A DNA stretch of 64,000 nucleotides, taken from the NCBI RefSeq assembly GCF_003342675.1, contig NZ_CP031148.1:3100001-3164000 (forward strand). Direction: 5' to 3'. This DNA comes from Haloplanus rubicundus. Lineage in GTDB: Archaea > Halobacteriota > Halobacteria > Halobacteriales > Haloferacaceae. The position numbers were made by a program, and so were the translations under genes. The notes under the pieces are model-generated. The model did no database searches. It had not been told where the DNA came from and saw only the letters and a list, made by a program, of their open reading frames with translations. Shown one piece after another: positions 42,243 to 50,986 of this stretch. Each line of letters starts with the position of its first letter. The stretch's first letter is position 1.

Positions 42243-43994
42243 TCAGTCGCTGCTGGCCGCGTCGTCGCCTTCCCTGACGTCGGTCACCATCTCGTTGCCC
42301 GCCGTCACCACGTCGACGTTCTCGCGGTCCGAGAGCTCCTGAATGGTTTCGGCGAACTCCTCGGATTCGAGGATTTCGTACTCGTTGCTGAGTCCGAGAT
42401 AGACGGTGTAACACATCAGACAGAGGATGACGGCGAAGGGGAGACCGGTCGTGATCGCTGCCGTCTGCAGGGCGGTGAGGCCACCACCGTAGAGCAGGAT
42501 GGCGGCGACGGCGCCCTCGGTGACCGCCCAGAAGATACGCTGGGCACGCGGCACGTCGTGTTTGCCGCCGGAGGTCAGGTGGTCGATGACGAGCGACCCG
42601 GAGTCGGAGGACGTGACGAAGAAAGTGATCACCAGGAGCGTCGCGAGGATGCCCGAAATCGCCCCGAGCGGGAACTGTTCGAGCATGGCGAACATGGCGA
42701 CCGTCTGTCCGAGTTCGTTGTAAGTCGCGAGCGCCGCGCCGTTACCCTGCAGCGAGTTGAACAGGGCGCTGCCGCCGAAGGCGGACAGCCAGATGGTGGA
42801 GAACATCGCCGGAAGGACCAGAACGCCCATGACGAACTGGCGGATGGTCCGGCCCTTCGAGATGCGGGCGATGAACATCCCGACGAACGGTGACCACGCG
42901 ATCCACCAGCCCCAGTAGAAGACGGTCCAGGCGGTGACCGTCGATCCACCATCGGCGAGCGTCCCGCGGAAGAAGCCGAGCGCGAGGATGTTGTTGAAGT
43001 AGACGCCGAGCCCTTCGACCCACGTACCCAGGATGAACACCGTCGGCCCCACGATCATGAGGAAACCGAGCAGTGCGAACATCAGGTAGAGGTTGATGGT
43101 ACTCAGGCGCTTGACCCCACCGTCGAGGCCGGCCGCGACCGAGAGCGTGGCGATGCCGGTGATGCCCGCGATGAGCAGTGTCTGCACGAGGGGGTTCGTC
43201 GGAACGGAGACCAAGCCGAGGAGGTCGCCGCCGACGTAGGAGAGCCCCTGATTCACCTGTGACACGCCGAGACCGAGCGAGGTGGCGAGCCCGAACAGCG
43301 TGGCGAACACCGTCACGAGGTCGATGACGTGCCCCGGCCAGCCGTAGATGCGGTCGCCGAGCAGGGGCCAGAAGATCGACCGGAAGGTGAGCGGCAGGCC
43401 ACGGTTGAACGAGAAAAAGGCGAGGCCGAGGCCGACGAGGCCGTAGACGGCCCACGGGTGGAAGCCCCAGTGGAAGAACGTCTGGGCCATGGCCGCCGAC
43501 GCCGCTGCCCCGGTTTCGGCCTCGGCGCCGAAGAAGCCGGGGACGTTCTGGAAGTAGTACAGCGGTTCGGAGACGCTGAAGAACATGAGGCCGATCCCCA
43601 TGCCGGCGCTGAACAGCATCGCCATCCAGGAGAAGTCGCTGAACTCCTTTTCGGCCTCCACGCCGCCGATCTTGATCTTGCCGTACTTGCTGAACGCGAA
43701 AAAGAGGAGGACGACGATGAAGATGTTCACCGACAGCAGGTAGAACCAGCCGAAGTTCTCGCCGATGAAGTTGAATAGGAACGTGTACGCCGCGGCTGCC
43801 TGGTCACCGAGCAGGATCGTGACGGCGATGAACAGGCCGATGAGAACCAGGGCCACGGGGAAGACGACCGGATGGATGTCGAAGCCGAGTGCTTGGATGT
43901 TGGTGTCGCCGGGTTCGCGGTCTGACTCGGGGTGGAACAGTTCTACCTGCAGCCCCTCGGACATCTCTCCAGTCGTGTCGTCTGATTTAGCCAT
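42243..43994 (-). CDS. BCCT-family glycine betaine transporter
   Basis: This 583-aa carrier has 12 transmembrane helices and the full betaine signature: AGMGIGLMFFSVSEP in helix 3 and the Trp box (WGWWIAWSPFVGMFIARISKGR) in helix 8. The GMGIG loop is the feature of Na+-coupled glycine-betaine carriers such as BetP and OpuD. An acidic C-terminal tail (~60 residues) could sense osmotic state. It is third in line after the two dimethylglycine-dehydrogenase-type genes on the minus strand, which ties uptake to catabolism. The 222-base gap upstream may hold its own promoter. Confidence 0.92.
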   Translation of the reverse strand: MAKSDDTTGEMSEGLQVELFHPESDREPGDTNIQALGFDIHPVVFPVALVLIGLFIAVTILLGDQAAAAYTFLFNFIGENFGWFYLLSVNIFIVVLLFFAFSKYGKIKIGGVEAEKEFSDFSWMAMLFSAGMGIGLMFFSVSEPLYYFQNVPGFFGAEAETGAAASAAMAQTFFHWGFHPWAVYGLVGLGLAFFSFNRGLPLTFRSIFWPLLGDRIYGWPGHVIDLVTVFATLFGLATSLGLGVSQVNQGLSYVGGDLLGLVSVPTNPLVQTLLIAGITGIATLSVAAGLDGGVKRLSTINLYLMFALLGFLMIVGPTVFILGTWVEGLGVYFNNILALGFFRGTLADGGSTVTAWTVFYWGWWIAWSPFVGMFIARISKGRTIRQFVMGVLVLPAMFSTIWLSAFGGSALFNSLQGNGAALATYNELGQTVAMFAMLEQFPLGAISGILATLLVITFFVTSSDSGSLVIDHLTSGGKHDVPRAQRIFWAVTEGAVAAILLYGGGLTALQTAAITTGLPFAVILCLMCYTVYLGLSNEYEILESEEFAETIQELSDRENVDVVTAGNEMVTDVREGDDAASSD

Positions 43995-44216
43995 ATCGCT
44001 CCTCCGTCCGGTGCGTGCCGGTCGTGTGTTGTCGGTGGATCATGTGCGTGTCTTCGGATGTCGGTCGTCGGTCTGTGCGTCGCCCGTGCGCCGGCCCTCC
44101 GGCGAGCGCCGAACTACCATGGTCATGGATAGCCGCACCCATGGCAGAGAGCCACATAGAAACTACTCGTTGTGTCAGATAAAGTTTGGCGTTTTTCTCG
44201 AAGAAATTCGGGCCGA

Positions 44217-46757
44217 TTACCGAAGGATCTTCGAGCGGCCAGGGTCGAACAGTGGTTCGTCGCGGACGGTAGCGTCGTAGGTCGTTCCCTCACACAGCAC
44301 CTGGACCGAGGTGCCCGCGTCCGCGTACTCGCTGGGGAGGTACGCGTAGGCGATGGACTCGCCGAGGCTGTAGCCGTAGTCGCCGGCGACGACGTAGCCG
44401 AGCGCCTCGTCCCCGTCCAGGACGGGCCGCCCGCCGAAGATCACGTCCGTCGAGTCGTCGAGCGTGATCGGGGTGAGCCGGCTGTCCGGCTGTCTCTCGG
44501 CCAGCGCCTCCCGGCCGACGAAGTCGGTGTCCATGTCGACGGCGAAGCCGAGCCCGGCCGAGAAGGGGTCGGCGTCGGTGTCGATGTCGGTCCCCCAGAG
44601 CCGGTAGCCCTTCTCCAGGCGCATCGACTCCAGCGCGCCGCCGCCCATCGGCCGCACGTCGAGGTCCTGACCCGCCTCCCACAGCGTCTCCCAGAGACGC
44701 GAGCCGTACTCCGTCGGCGCCCACAGTTCCCAGCCGAGTTCGCCGACGTAGGAGACACGCAGAGCGAGGACGGGCACCTCGCCTACGTAGATTCGCTTCG
44801 CGCTGAAGTAGGGGAAGTCCTCGGCGGAGACGTCCGCGTCGGTGACCCGCTGGAGCAGGAGCCGGGACTTCGGCCCCCACAGCCCGACCGTGGATCGGGC
44901 GCCCTCCTCGACGGTGACCGACACCGTCTCCGGGGCGTGAGACTGGAGCCAGCCGCCGTGGATGCCCGGCGAGTTGCCGCCGCCGGTCGTCACGACGAAC
45001 TCCTCGGGACCGAGGCGGACGACGGTCACGTCCGCCAGCACGTTCCCGCCCTCGTTACAGAGCAGGGAGTACCGGACCCGCCCCTCGTCGATATCCACGT
45101 CGTTGGTGCACACCCGCTGGAGGAAGTCCGCGGCGCCCGCACCGGAGACGACGATGGAACTGAACGAGGTCATGTCGAACATCGACACGTGCTCGCGGGT
45201 GTGGAGGTGTTCGGCGCCCTCGATGGGCGAGCGGTTGACCCCCTGCCACCCCTCCTGCTCGGGAATCTCGTCGGCGTAGCGCTCCACGAGGTCGGCGTTC
45301 GACTCGTACCACTGCGGCGCCTCCCAGCCGCCGGACTGGTAGAACTCGGCGCCGAGTTCCGCCTGCTGGGCGTAGAACGGGCTCCGTCGGAGGCCGCGGT
45401 GGTCGTCGGGCTGCCAGCGCGGTTCGACGATGCTGTACACCTGCCGGTACTGCGTTGCCCCCCGGTCGACGAAGTAGCCTTTCTCGCCGGCGTGGGGTTC
45501 GAACCGGTTCACGTGGATGCCGCCGGTTTCGACGGGGCCGGACGGGAGCTTTGGGACACCCGTCTCCATCCACTCCGCGAGGATCTTGCCGTAGCCGCCG
45601 GAGTGCGTCCACCAGATGGCGAGGGCGGTCCACAGGTCGTCGACCGCCGCCGTCTCGCCGAGGACCGGCATCCCGTCGGGCGTGAACACGAAGATGCCGT
45701 TCTCGGTGGCCTCGAACTCCGTGCCCTCGGAGACGGGGAGGAGTTCCTCGAACGCCCGCTTGGGCGATTTGTCGCGGTCGGGGTGGGTCGCGCGCTCCCA
45801 GTGCTCGTCGGTGAACTCGCGGACCGACGCCTGCCGGCGCTCCGTGTTCGCCCCCATCGCGTCGGGGTCGACCGTCAGCGACTCGTGGTTGTACGAGCCG
45901 AGGCCGATGGCGTCGCCGTGGGTGCGGAAGTAGAGGGAGTTGTCCTGGTCGCGGCCGACCGGCCGGGTCGGGCCGCGGCTCATGGCGTCGGCGATGCGGT
46001 GGTCGCCGGGCACCTCGAAGTCGCCCGTGTCGACGCGGGCCGTCGGCTCCGCGCCGGCCAGTTCGTCCAGTGGCTCCGTGACGGCGTACTGGTGTTCGAC
46101 GGGCGCGATGGGCAGGTCGAGACCGGCGAGTTTGCCCGTCTTGTACCCCCAGTTGTTCGTCGCGAGGACACAGCGGTCGCAGTCGATGCGGCCGCGGTCC
46201 GTCTCGACTGCGGTGATCGAACCGCCGCTCACGTCGAAGTCGGTGACCGACGTGTGGCCGTAGAAGTCCGCGTCCGACTGCTGGATGTACCACTGGAGGG
46301 CGGCGATGCCGTCGACCCGGCCGTCGGTCGGCGAGTAGTAGCCGCCCAGAATCTCGTCTTCGTTCACCAGCGGCAGGTAGTCGGTAACCTCCGCGGGCGA
46401 GAGGAGTTGCGGGTCGGGCAACCCGTAGGCGGTGGCGTGTTCGACCCGCCGTTGCAGGAAGTCCATCCGCTCCTCGCTACGGGCCACCTCGATGCCGCCC
46501 ACCTCGTCGTAGACGCCGGCGTCGGAGAGGAGGCGGCTGGTGTAGTGGGCCGTCTTCGTCATGAGCTTCGACGGCGACGTCTGGAACATGATGCCCGGCG
46601 CGTGCGTCGACGATCCACCGGTCACGGGAAGGGGTCCCTGGTCGACGACGACGACGTCCTCGGCGCCGAGTTCCGAGAGGTGGTAGGCGACGCTACAGCC
46701 GACGGCGCCGGCGCCGACGATGACCGTCTCGGCCGTGTCGGGAAGCGTTCCACTCAT
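44217..46757 (-). CDS. dimethylglycine/sarcosine dehydrogenase-type FAD-GcvT fusion, paralogue 2
   Basis: This 846-aa protein has an N-terminal DAO-type FAD domain (VIVGAGAVGCSVAYHL, residues ~10-420) and C-terminal GcvT folate-binding domains (~430-846). His52 (SSTHAPG) aligns with the His that links FAD covalently in dimethylglycine dehydrogenase. The folate half shows TSFSSIVVSGAGAADFLQRV and GYRLWGTDID. Such enzymes oxidatively demethylate dimethylglycine or sarcosine and capture the methyl as methylene-THF. Start and stop abut the upstream paralogue (TAGATG). The exact substrate, dimethylglycine or sarcosine, cannot be read. Confidence 0.88.
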   Translation of the reverse strand: MSGTLPDTAETVIVGAGAVGCSVAYHLSELGAEDVVVVDQGPLPVTGGSSTHAPGIMFQTSPSKLMTKTAHYTSRLLSDAGVYDEVGGIEVARSEERMDFLQRRVEHATAYGLPDPQLLSPAEVTDYLPLVNEDEILGGYYSPTDGRVDGIAALQWYIQQSDADFYGHTSVTDFDVSGGSITAVETDRGRIDCDRCVLATNNWGYKTGKLAGLDLPIAPVEHQYAVTEPLDELAGAEPTARVDTGDFEVPGDHRIADAMSRGPTRPVGRDQDNSLYFRTHGDAIGLGSYNHESLTVDPDAMGANTERRQASVREFTDEHWERATHPDRDKSPKRAFEELLPVSEGTEFEATENGIFVFTPDGMPVLGETAAVDDLWTALAIWWTHSGGYGKILAEWMETGVPKLPSGPVETGGIHVNRFEPHAGEKGYFVDRGATQYRQVYSIVEPRWQPDDHRGLRRSPFYAQQAELGAEFYQSGGWEAPQWYESNADLVERYADEIPEQEGWQGVNRSPIEGAEHLHTREHVSMFDMTSFSSIVVSGAGAADFLQRVCTNDVDIDEGRVRYSLLCNEGGNVLADVTVVRLGPEEFVVTTGGGNSPGIHGGWLQSHAPETVSVTVEEGARSTVGLWGPKSRLLLQRVTDADVSAEDFPYFSAKRIYVGEVPVLALRVSYVGELGWELWAPTEYGSRLWETLWEAGQDLDVRPMGGGALESMRLEKGYRLWGTDIDTDADPFSAGLGFAVDMDTDFVGREALAERQPDSRLTPITLDDSTDVIFGGRPVLDGDEALGYVVAGDYGYSLGESIAYAYLPSEYADAGTSVQVLCEGTTYDATVRDEPLFDPGRSKILR

Positions 46758-49337
46758 CTAGATCAGTGGCTCCTCTTCGACGGTCGCGGCGTACTTCTCG
46801 CCCTCGTACAGAATCTCCACGTCGGTGCCCGGCTCCGCGAACTCCGGTGGGAGGTAGGTGTACGCGACGCAGGCGCCGACCGAGTAGCCGTACTCGGCGG
46901 AGTGGACGTAGCCGATGGCCTCGTCGGTTTCGGGGTCCAACACCGGCCGGTCGGCGAGAATCGCCGCCTCGGGGTCGTCGAGCGTGAGGCAGGCGACTTC
47001 GTGGCGGACGTTGTCGCCGGCGGCGGCCGCCGCGACGGCCTCTTTCCCGACGAAGTCGGTGTCGAGGTCGACGGCGAAGCCGAGACCGGCCTCGTAGGGG
47101 TTGTGCTCGGTGTGGAGGTCCTCACCCCACAGCCGGAACCCCTTCTCGATGCGCAGGGAGTCGAGCGCGCCGTTGCCGTAGGGGCGGATGTCGTACTCCG
47201 CGCCCGCCTCCATGACGTGCTCCCAGAGCGTCTCGCCGTACTCGGAGGGGGTGTAGAGTTCCCAGCCGAGTTCGCCCGCGTAGGACACCCGCAGGGCGGT
47301 CACCGGGACGTTCTTCACGTAGAACTGCTGGCTCGTGAAGTACGGGAACGCGTCGTCCGAGAGGTCGGCGTCGGCGACTTTCGAGAGCACCTTCCGCGCG
47401 TCCGGGCCGGTACAGACCATCGCCGCCAGGGAGGAGGTCACGTCGTTGACGACGACGCCCTCCGGCGCCTGTTCGCGCACCCACGCGACGTGGTTGTTTC
47501 CGACTTCGCGGCCCGTCGTGAGCAGGAGGTAACGGTCGTCGTCGGTCCGCGTCACCGTGATGTCGGCGCGGACGCCGCCCGCCTCGTTACACATCAGGGT
47601 GTACCGGACCTGCCCGACGTCGAGATCCATGTCGTTCGTACAGAGCCGCTGGACGAACGCGTCGGCGTCGGGGCCGACCACCTCCATCTTGTTGAACGCG
47701 GTCATGTCGTGGAGGCCGACGTGTTCGCGGACGTGGAGATGTTCGGCCGCCTCGATTGGCGACCAGTACTTCGCCTCCCAGCCGTCTCGATCGGGGATTC
47801 GATCCTCGTATCGCTCCACGAGGTCGGCGTTGGACTCGAACCACTGGGGCTCCTCCCAGCCGGCGGAGGCCCAGAGTTCGGCGTCACGACGCTCGTGGGC
47901 GTGGTACATCGGCGTACGCCGGATGTCGCGCTGTTTGCCCTCCCAGACCCACTTCGGATGCACGATGTTGTAGACGATGCGGTACTCCTCGCCGCCGATG
48001 TCGCGGGTGAAGTCCCACGACCCCTCGTGGGCGTCGAAGCGGTTCACGTCGCAGTGCGCGAGGTCGATGGGACCGTCGGGCAGTTTCGGCATCCCCGTCT
48101 CCATCCACTCCGCGAGCGCCTTGGCCGCGCCGCCGGCGTGGGTGATCCAGATGGCCGAGGCGACCCACAGGCCAGCCGTCCCCTGCACCGGCCCCATGAT
48201 CGGGAGGCCGTTCGGCGACTCGGCGAACATCCCGTTGTACTTGAACTCCAGCTCCTTGTCCTTCGTCGCGGGAATGAGTTCGTCGCTCGCGGTTCGCGGG
48301 GCCTTGTCCGGGCGGTCCGGATGCGTCGCCTCGTTCATGAACCGCTCGGAGAAGTCGTGGACCGACGCCTGGTTGCCGTCTGGGTCGTTCCCGCCCAAGT
48401 CGTCCGGGGCCGGGACGACCGGCTCGTGGTTGTACGAGCCGATGCCGTAGGAGTCGCCGTGGGTCCGGTAGTACATCGCGTTGTCCTGGTCGCGCAGGAT
48501 GGGACGGTCCGGGTTGGCGAGTAGCCGTTTCGCCTTCTCGCCGGAGACGTTCTCGTAGCCCTCGAAGAGGGGGTGGTCGGTCACGTCCTGTGCGTTGTCG
48601 GCGAGTTCGTCGAGCGACTCGGTCATCGTGTACTGGTGCTCGACGGGGGCGACCGGCAGGTGGACGTCGAGTTTCTCGCCCAACTGCCGCGCCCAGATGT
48701 TCGTCGCGACGACCACCTCGTCACAGGCGACGGTGCCGTTCTCGGTGACGACGGCCTGCACGTCGCCGTTCTCGTCGAGTTCGATGTCCTCGGTCCGGGT
48801 GTGCGGGACGAACTCGGCGCCGCCGTCCATCGCCCGCCGGGCCAGGGCGTCACAGGCGACGACGCCCGACGCCTGTCCGTCGGTCGGGGAGTAGTACCCC
48901 CCGAGGATGCGGTCCGAATCGACGAGCGGCAGGTGGTCGGTCACCTCCTCCGGGGTGAGCAGTTGTGGGTCCTCGAGTCCCCACGCGGTCGCGTGTTCGA
49001 CCCGTCGCTGGAGGAAGTCCATGCGCTCCTCGGTCCGGGCCACCTCGATGCCGCCGACTTCCTTGTACGCCTGCTGGCCGTCCCGGCCTTCGAGCTCGGA
49101 GTAGAGCTGTCGGCTGTAGTTCGCGAACTTCGAGAGGACCTTCGGCTCGGCCGTCTGGAACATGATGCCGGGCGCGTGCGTGGAGGACCCGCCGGTCGTC
49201 GGCATCGGTCCCTGATCGACGACCACTACGTCGTCCCGTCCCAACTCGGTGAGCTGATACGCGAGGTTGCACCCGACGATACCGGCCCCGACGATGACGG
49301 TGCCGGCGTCGCTCGGAAGTGTGTTCCTATCACTCAT
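46758..49337 (-). CDS. dimethylglycine/sarcosine dehydrogenase-type FAD-GcvT fusion, paralogue 1
   Basis: The 859-aa product has the same layout as its neighbour: FAD domain with VIVGAGIVGCNLAYQL and probable flavin-linking His54 (SSTHAPG), then the GcvT-type folate domains (TAFNKMEVVGPDADAFVQRL, GFRLWGEDLH). It is the promoter-proximal gene of the minus-strand operon. GATTATAAGG lies 24-33 bases before the ATG, fitting a leaderless transcript. The two paralogues probably act in sequence on dimethylglycine and sarcosine. The ATG at 49337 gives the clean FAD N-terminus; an in-frame start 17 codons upstream overlaps promoter sequence. Confidence 0.88.
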   Translation of the reverse strand: MSDRNTLPSDAGTVIVGAGIVGCNLAYQLTELGRDDVVVVDQGPMPTTGGSSTHAPGIMFQTAEPKVLSKFANYSRQLYSELEGRDGQQAYKEVGGIEVARTEERMDFLQRRVEHATAWGLEDPQLLTPEEVTDHLPLVDSDRILGGYYSPTDGQASGVVACDALARRAMDGGAEFVPHTRTEDIELDENGDVQAVVTENGTVACDEVVVATNIWARQLGEKLDVHLPVAPVEHQYTMTESLDELADNAQDVTDHPLFEGYENVSGEKAKRLLANPDRPILRDQDNAMYYRTHGDSYGIGSYNHEPVVPAPDDLGGNDPDGNQASVHDFSERFMNEATHPDRPDKAPRTASDELIPATKDKELEFKYNGMFAESPNGLPIMGPVQGTAGLWVASAIWITHAGGAAKALAEWMETGMPKLPDGPIDLAHCDVNRFDAHEGSWDFTRDIGGEEYRIVYNIVHPKWVWEGKQRDIRRTPMYHAHERRDAELWASAGWEEPQWFESNADLVERYEDRIPDRDGWEAKYWSPIEAAEHLHVREHVGLHDMTAFNKMEVVGPDADAFVQRLCTNDMDLDVGQVRYTLMCNEAGGVRADITVTRTDDDRYLLLTTGREVGNNHVAWVREQAPEGVVVNDVTSSLAAMVCTGPDARKVLSKVADADLSDDAFPYFTSQQFYVKNVPVTALRVSYAGELGWELYTPSEYGETLWEHVMEAGAEYDIRPYGNGALDSLRIEKGFRLWGEDLHTEHNPYEAGLGFAVDLDTDFVGKEAVAAAAAGDNVRHEVACLTLDDPEAAILADRPVLDPETDEAIGYVHSAEYGYSVGACVAYTYLPPEFAEPGTDVEILYEGEKYAATVEEEPLI

Positions 49338-49382
49338 ACTGAAAGGGTTCGACCCCGGCGCCTTATAATCACACCTCAGCGA

Positions 49383-49412
49383 CGACACCCATTTATATAC
49401 CGGAGGGTGTCG
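49383..49412. promoter_or_regulatory. 30-bp palindrome 1 enclosing TATA-like core
   Basis: Arms CGACACCC and GGGTGTCG are perfect complements separated by 14 bases containing TTTATATA. It lies between the divergent dehydrogenase operon and the DmdA-like gene, about 45 bases upstream of the dehydrogenase start. A regulator dimer bound here would cover the central TATA-like core. Its centre is 40 bp from that of palindrome 2. Confidence 0.6.
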
Positions 49413-49422
49413 GGTCGGTCAC

Positions 49423-49452
49423 GCTCTTAACAGCGATATACGTGTTAAGAGC
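49423..49452. promoter_or_regulatory. 30-bp palindrome 2, GCTCTTAACA-N10-TGTTAAGAGC
   Basis: Perfect 10-bp arms flank a 10-base AT-rich centre (GCGATATACG). It is the same overall length as palindrome 1 and lies 40 bp from it centre to centre, about four helical turns, so both would face the same side of the DNA. The likely TATA box of the plus-strand genes (TTTATA, 49488-49493) is downstream, so this site could act on both divergent operons. Confidence 0.6.
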
Positions 49453-49548
49453 TGCCGGTCGGCATCCGGCACCGTCGCCGGCGCCCCTTTATACGTCCGA
49501 GATAGCTGTGGTTCACCCTTATGCAGAGGGGGACCGTTGTCGTGATCG

Positions 49549-50934
49549 ATGACGAACAACGAATCCCAGACGCTCGACGCACATCCGAACCACCCGGAGG
49601 TCGATCAGTCGGATCGCGTACTGCCGCGGAACCTGCGCCAGACCGGCGATCCGGGCATCGAGATGCTCGTCTCGACGCGTGTCCGAAAGTCACCGTTCTT
49701 CGACAAGTCGTTCAACGAGGAAGGCGCGTGGCGCTGCACCGTCTACAACCGCGTCTACCACCCGCGCGGCCTCGTCGAACCCGAGGACGGCGGTGCGATG
49801 AAGGAGTACGAAGCGCTGACCGAGAGCGTGACGCTGTGGGACGTGGCCGTGGAGCGCCAGATTCGCGTGAAAGGCCCGGACGCGGAGGCGCTTACGGACT
49901 ATCTGATCACGCGTGACGCGACGAGCATCGAGACGATGAAAGGCAAGTACGTCATCCTCTGTAACGAGGACGGCGGCATCCTCAACGACCCGGTCCTCCT
50001 GCGCGTCGCGGAAGACGAGTTCTGGTTCTCCATCTCGGACTCGACGCTGATGCAGTGGATCCAGGGCGTCAACGTCGGCATGGACTTCGACGTGGAGGTC
50101 GACGAAATCGACGTGGCCCCGATGCAGATTCAGGGGCCGCTCTCGGAGGACGTGATGGTCGAAGTCGTCGGCGAGGAAGTGTCCGAAATCCCGTACTACG
50201 GCCTCATGGACACGCAGATCAACGGCTGTGACGTGTTGGTGAGTCAGACCGGCTTCTCCGGCGAGAAGGGCTTCGAAGTCTACGTCAAGGACGCGAGCGA
50301 GAACGCCGAACGCGTCTGGGACCCGGTGATGGAGGAGGTCAAGGCCCACGGCGGCCGACAGATCGCCCCCGGTCACCACCGTCGCATCGCGGCCGGCATC
50401 CTCTCGTGGGGCCAGGACATGGACCACGAAACCTCGCCGTTCCAGGTCAACCTCGGCTACCAGGTGCCCGACGACAAGGAGGGCGACTACATCGGCAAGG
50501 ATGAACTGGAGCGCCAGAAGGAACTGATCGAGAACGGCGAGTATCCGTTCAACCTCAAACTCGTGGGCCTGAAGATCGCGGGCGAGCCGATCCGCGACTA
50601 CGCGCCCGACTTCTGGATCATCTCCGATCCCGAGACGGGCAAGGAGTGTGGCTACATGACCTCGCCGTGGTGGAACCCGGAGCTGGAGACGAACATCGGT
50701 CTCGGATTCGTGCCCGCCGAGAAGCTGGAGGCCGAGACGGACGCCCTGCTCAACGACGAAATCTACGAGCACGACCTCGATCTCGAGTTCGAGGTCCACC
50801 TCCCCGAGGAGTACGCGGAGGGTGACGGCGAACCGGCGTTCGCGACGGTAGCCGAGGTGCCCTTCAAGGAGTCGGTGAATCCGAGCGCTCGCGAGCAGGC
50901 GAAGCTGAACGCCCGGAAGGAGAGCGAGGAGTAA
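49549..50934 (+). CDS. DmdA/GcvT-like tetrahydrofolate methyltransferase
   Basis: This 461-aa GcvT-fold protein resembles DMSP demethylase DmdA more than glycine-cleavage GcvT. Shared patches include CTVYNRVYHPRGL, TLWDVAVERQIRVKGPDA, EDGGILNDPVLLRV, VAPMQIQGP, SGEKGFEVYVKD and IAAGILSWGQDM. DmdA moves a methyl from a sulfonium betaine to THF, giving 5-methyl-THF. In this locus the substrate may be glycine betaine, its structural analogue, yielding dimethylglycine for the divergent dehydrogenases. The metF gene 52 bases downstream would re-oxidise methyl-THF. Substrate assignment is inference; DMSP is the alternative. Confidence 0.75.
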   Translation: MTNNESQTLDAHPNHPEVDQSDRVLPRNLRQTGDPGIEMLVSTRVRKSPFFDKSFNEEGAWRCTVYNRVYHPRGLVEPEDGGAMKEYEALTESVTLWDVAVERQIRVKGPDAEALTDYLITRDATSIETMKGKYVILCNEDGGILNDPVLLRVAEDEFWFSISDSTLMQWIQGVNVGMDFDVEVDEIDVAPMQIQGPLSEDVMVEVVGEEVSEIPYYGLMDTQINGCDVLVSQTGFSGEKGFEVYVKDASENAERVWDPVMEEVKAHGGRQIAPGHHRRIAAGILSWGQDMDHETSPFQVNLGYQVPDDKEGDYIGKDELERQKELIENGEYPFNLKLVGLKIAGEPIRDYAPDFWIISDPETGKECGYMTSPWWNPELETNIGLGFVPAEKLEAETDALLNDEIYEHDLDLEFEVHLPEEYAEGDGEPAFATVAEVPFKESVNPSAREQAKLNARKESEE

Positions 50935-50986
50935 CTCCGGGAAGCGTTATCCGCCGCCAGTCCGTAGGACAACCGTCACCCCCCTC

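Noticed and set aside
44172-48524. Very long plus-strand open frame opposite the dehydrogenase genes
   Set aside because: It is antisense to two clearly homologous genes, is full of low-complexity Val/Arg/Gly/His runs, and has no family features; GC-rich third positions keep the opposite frame open.
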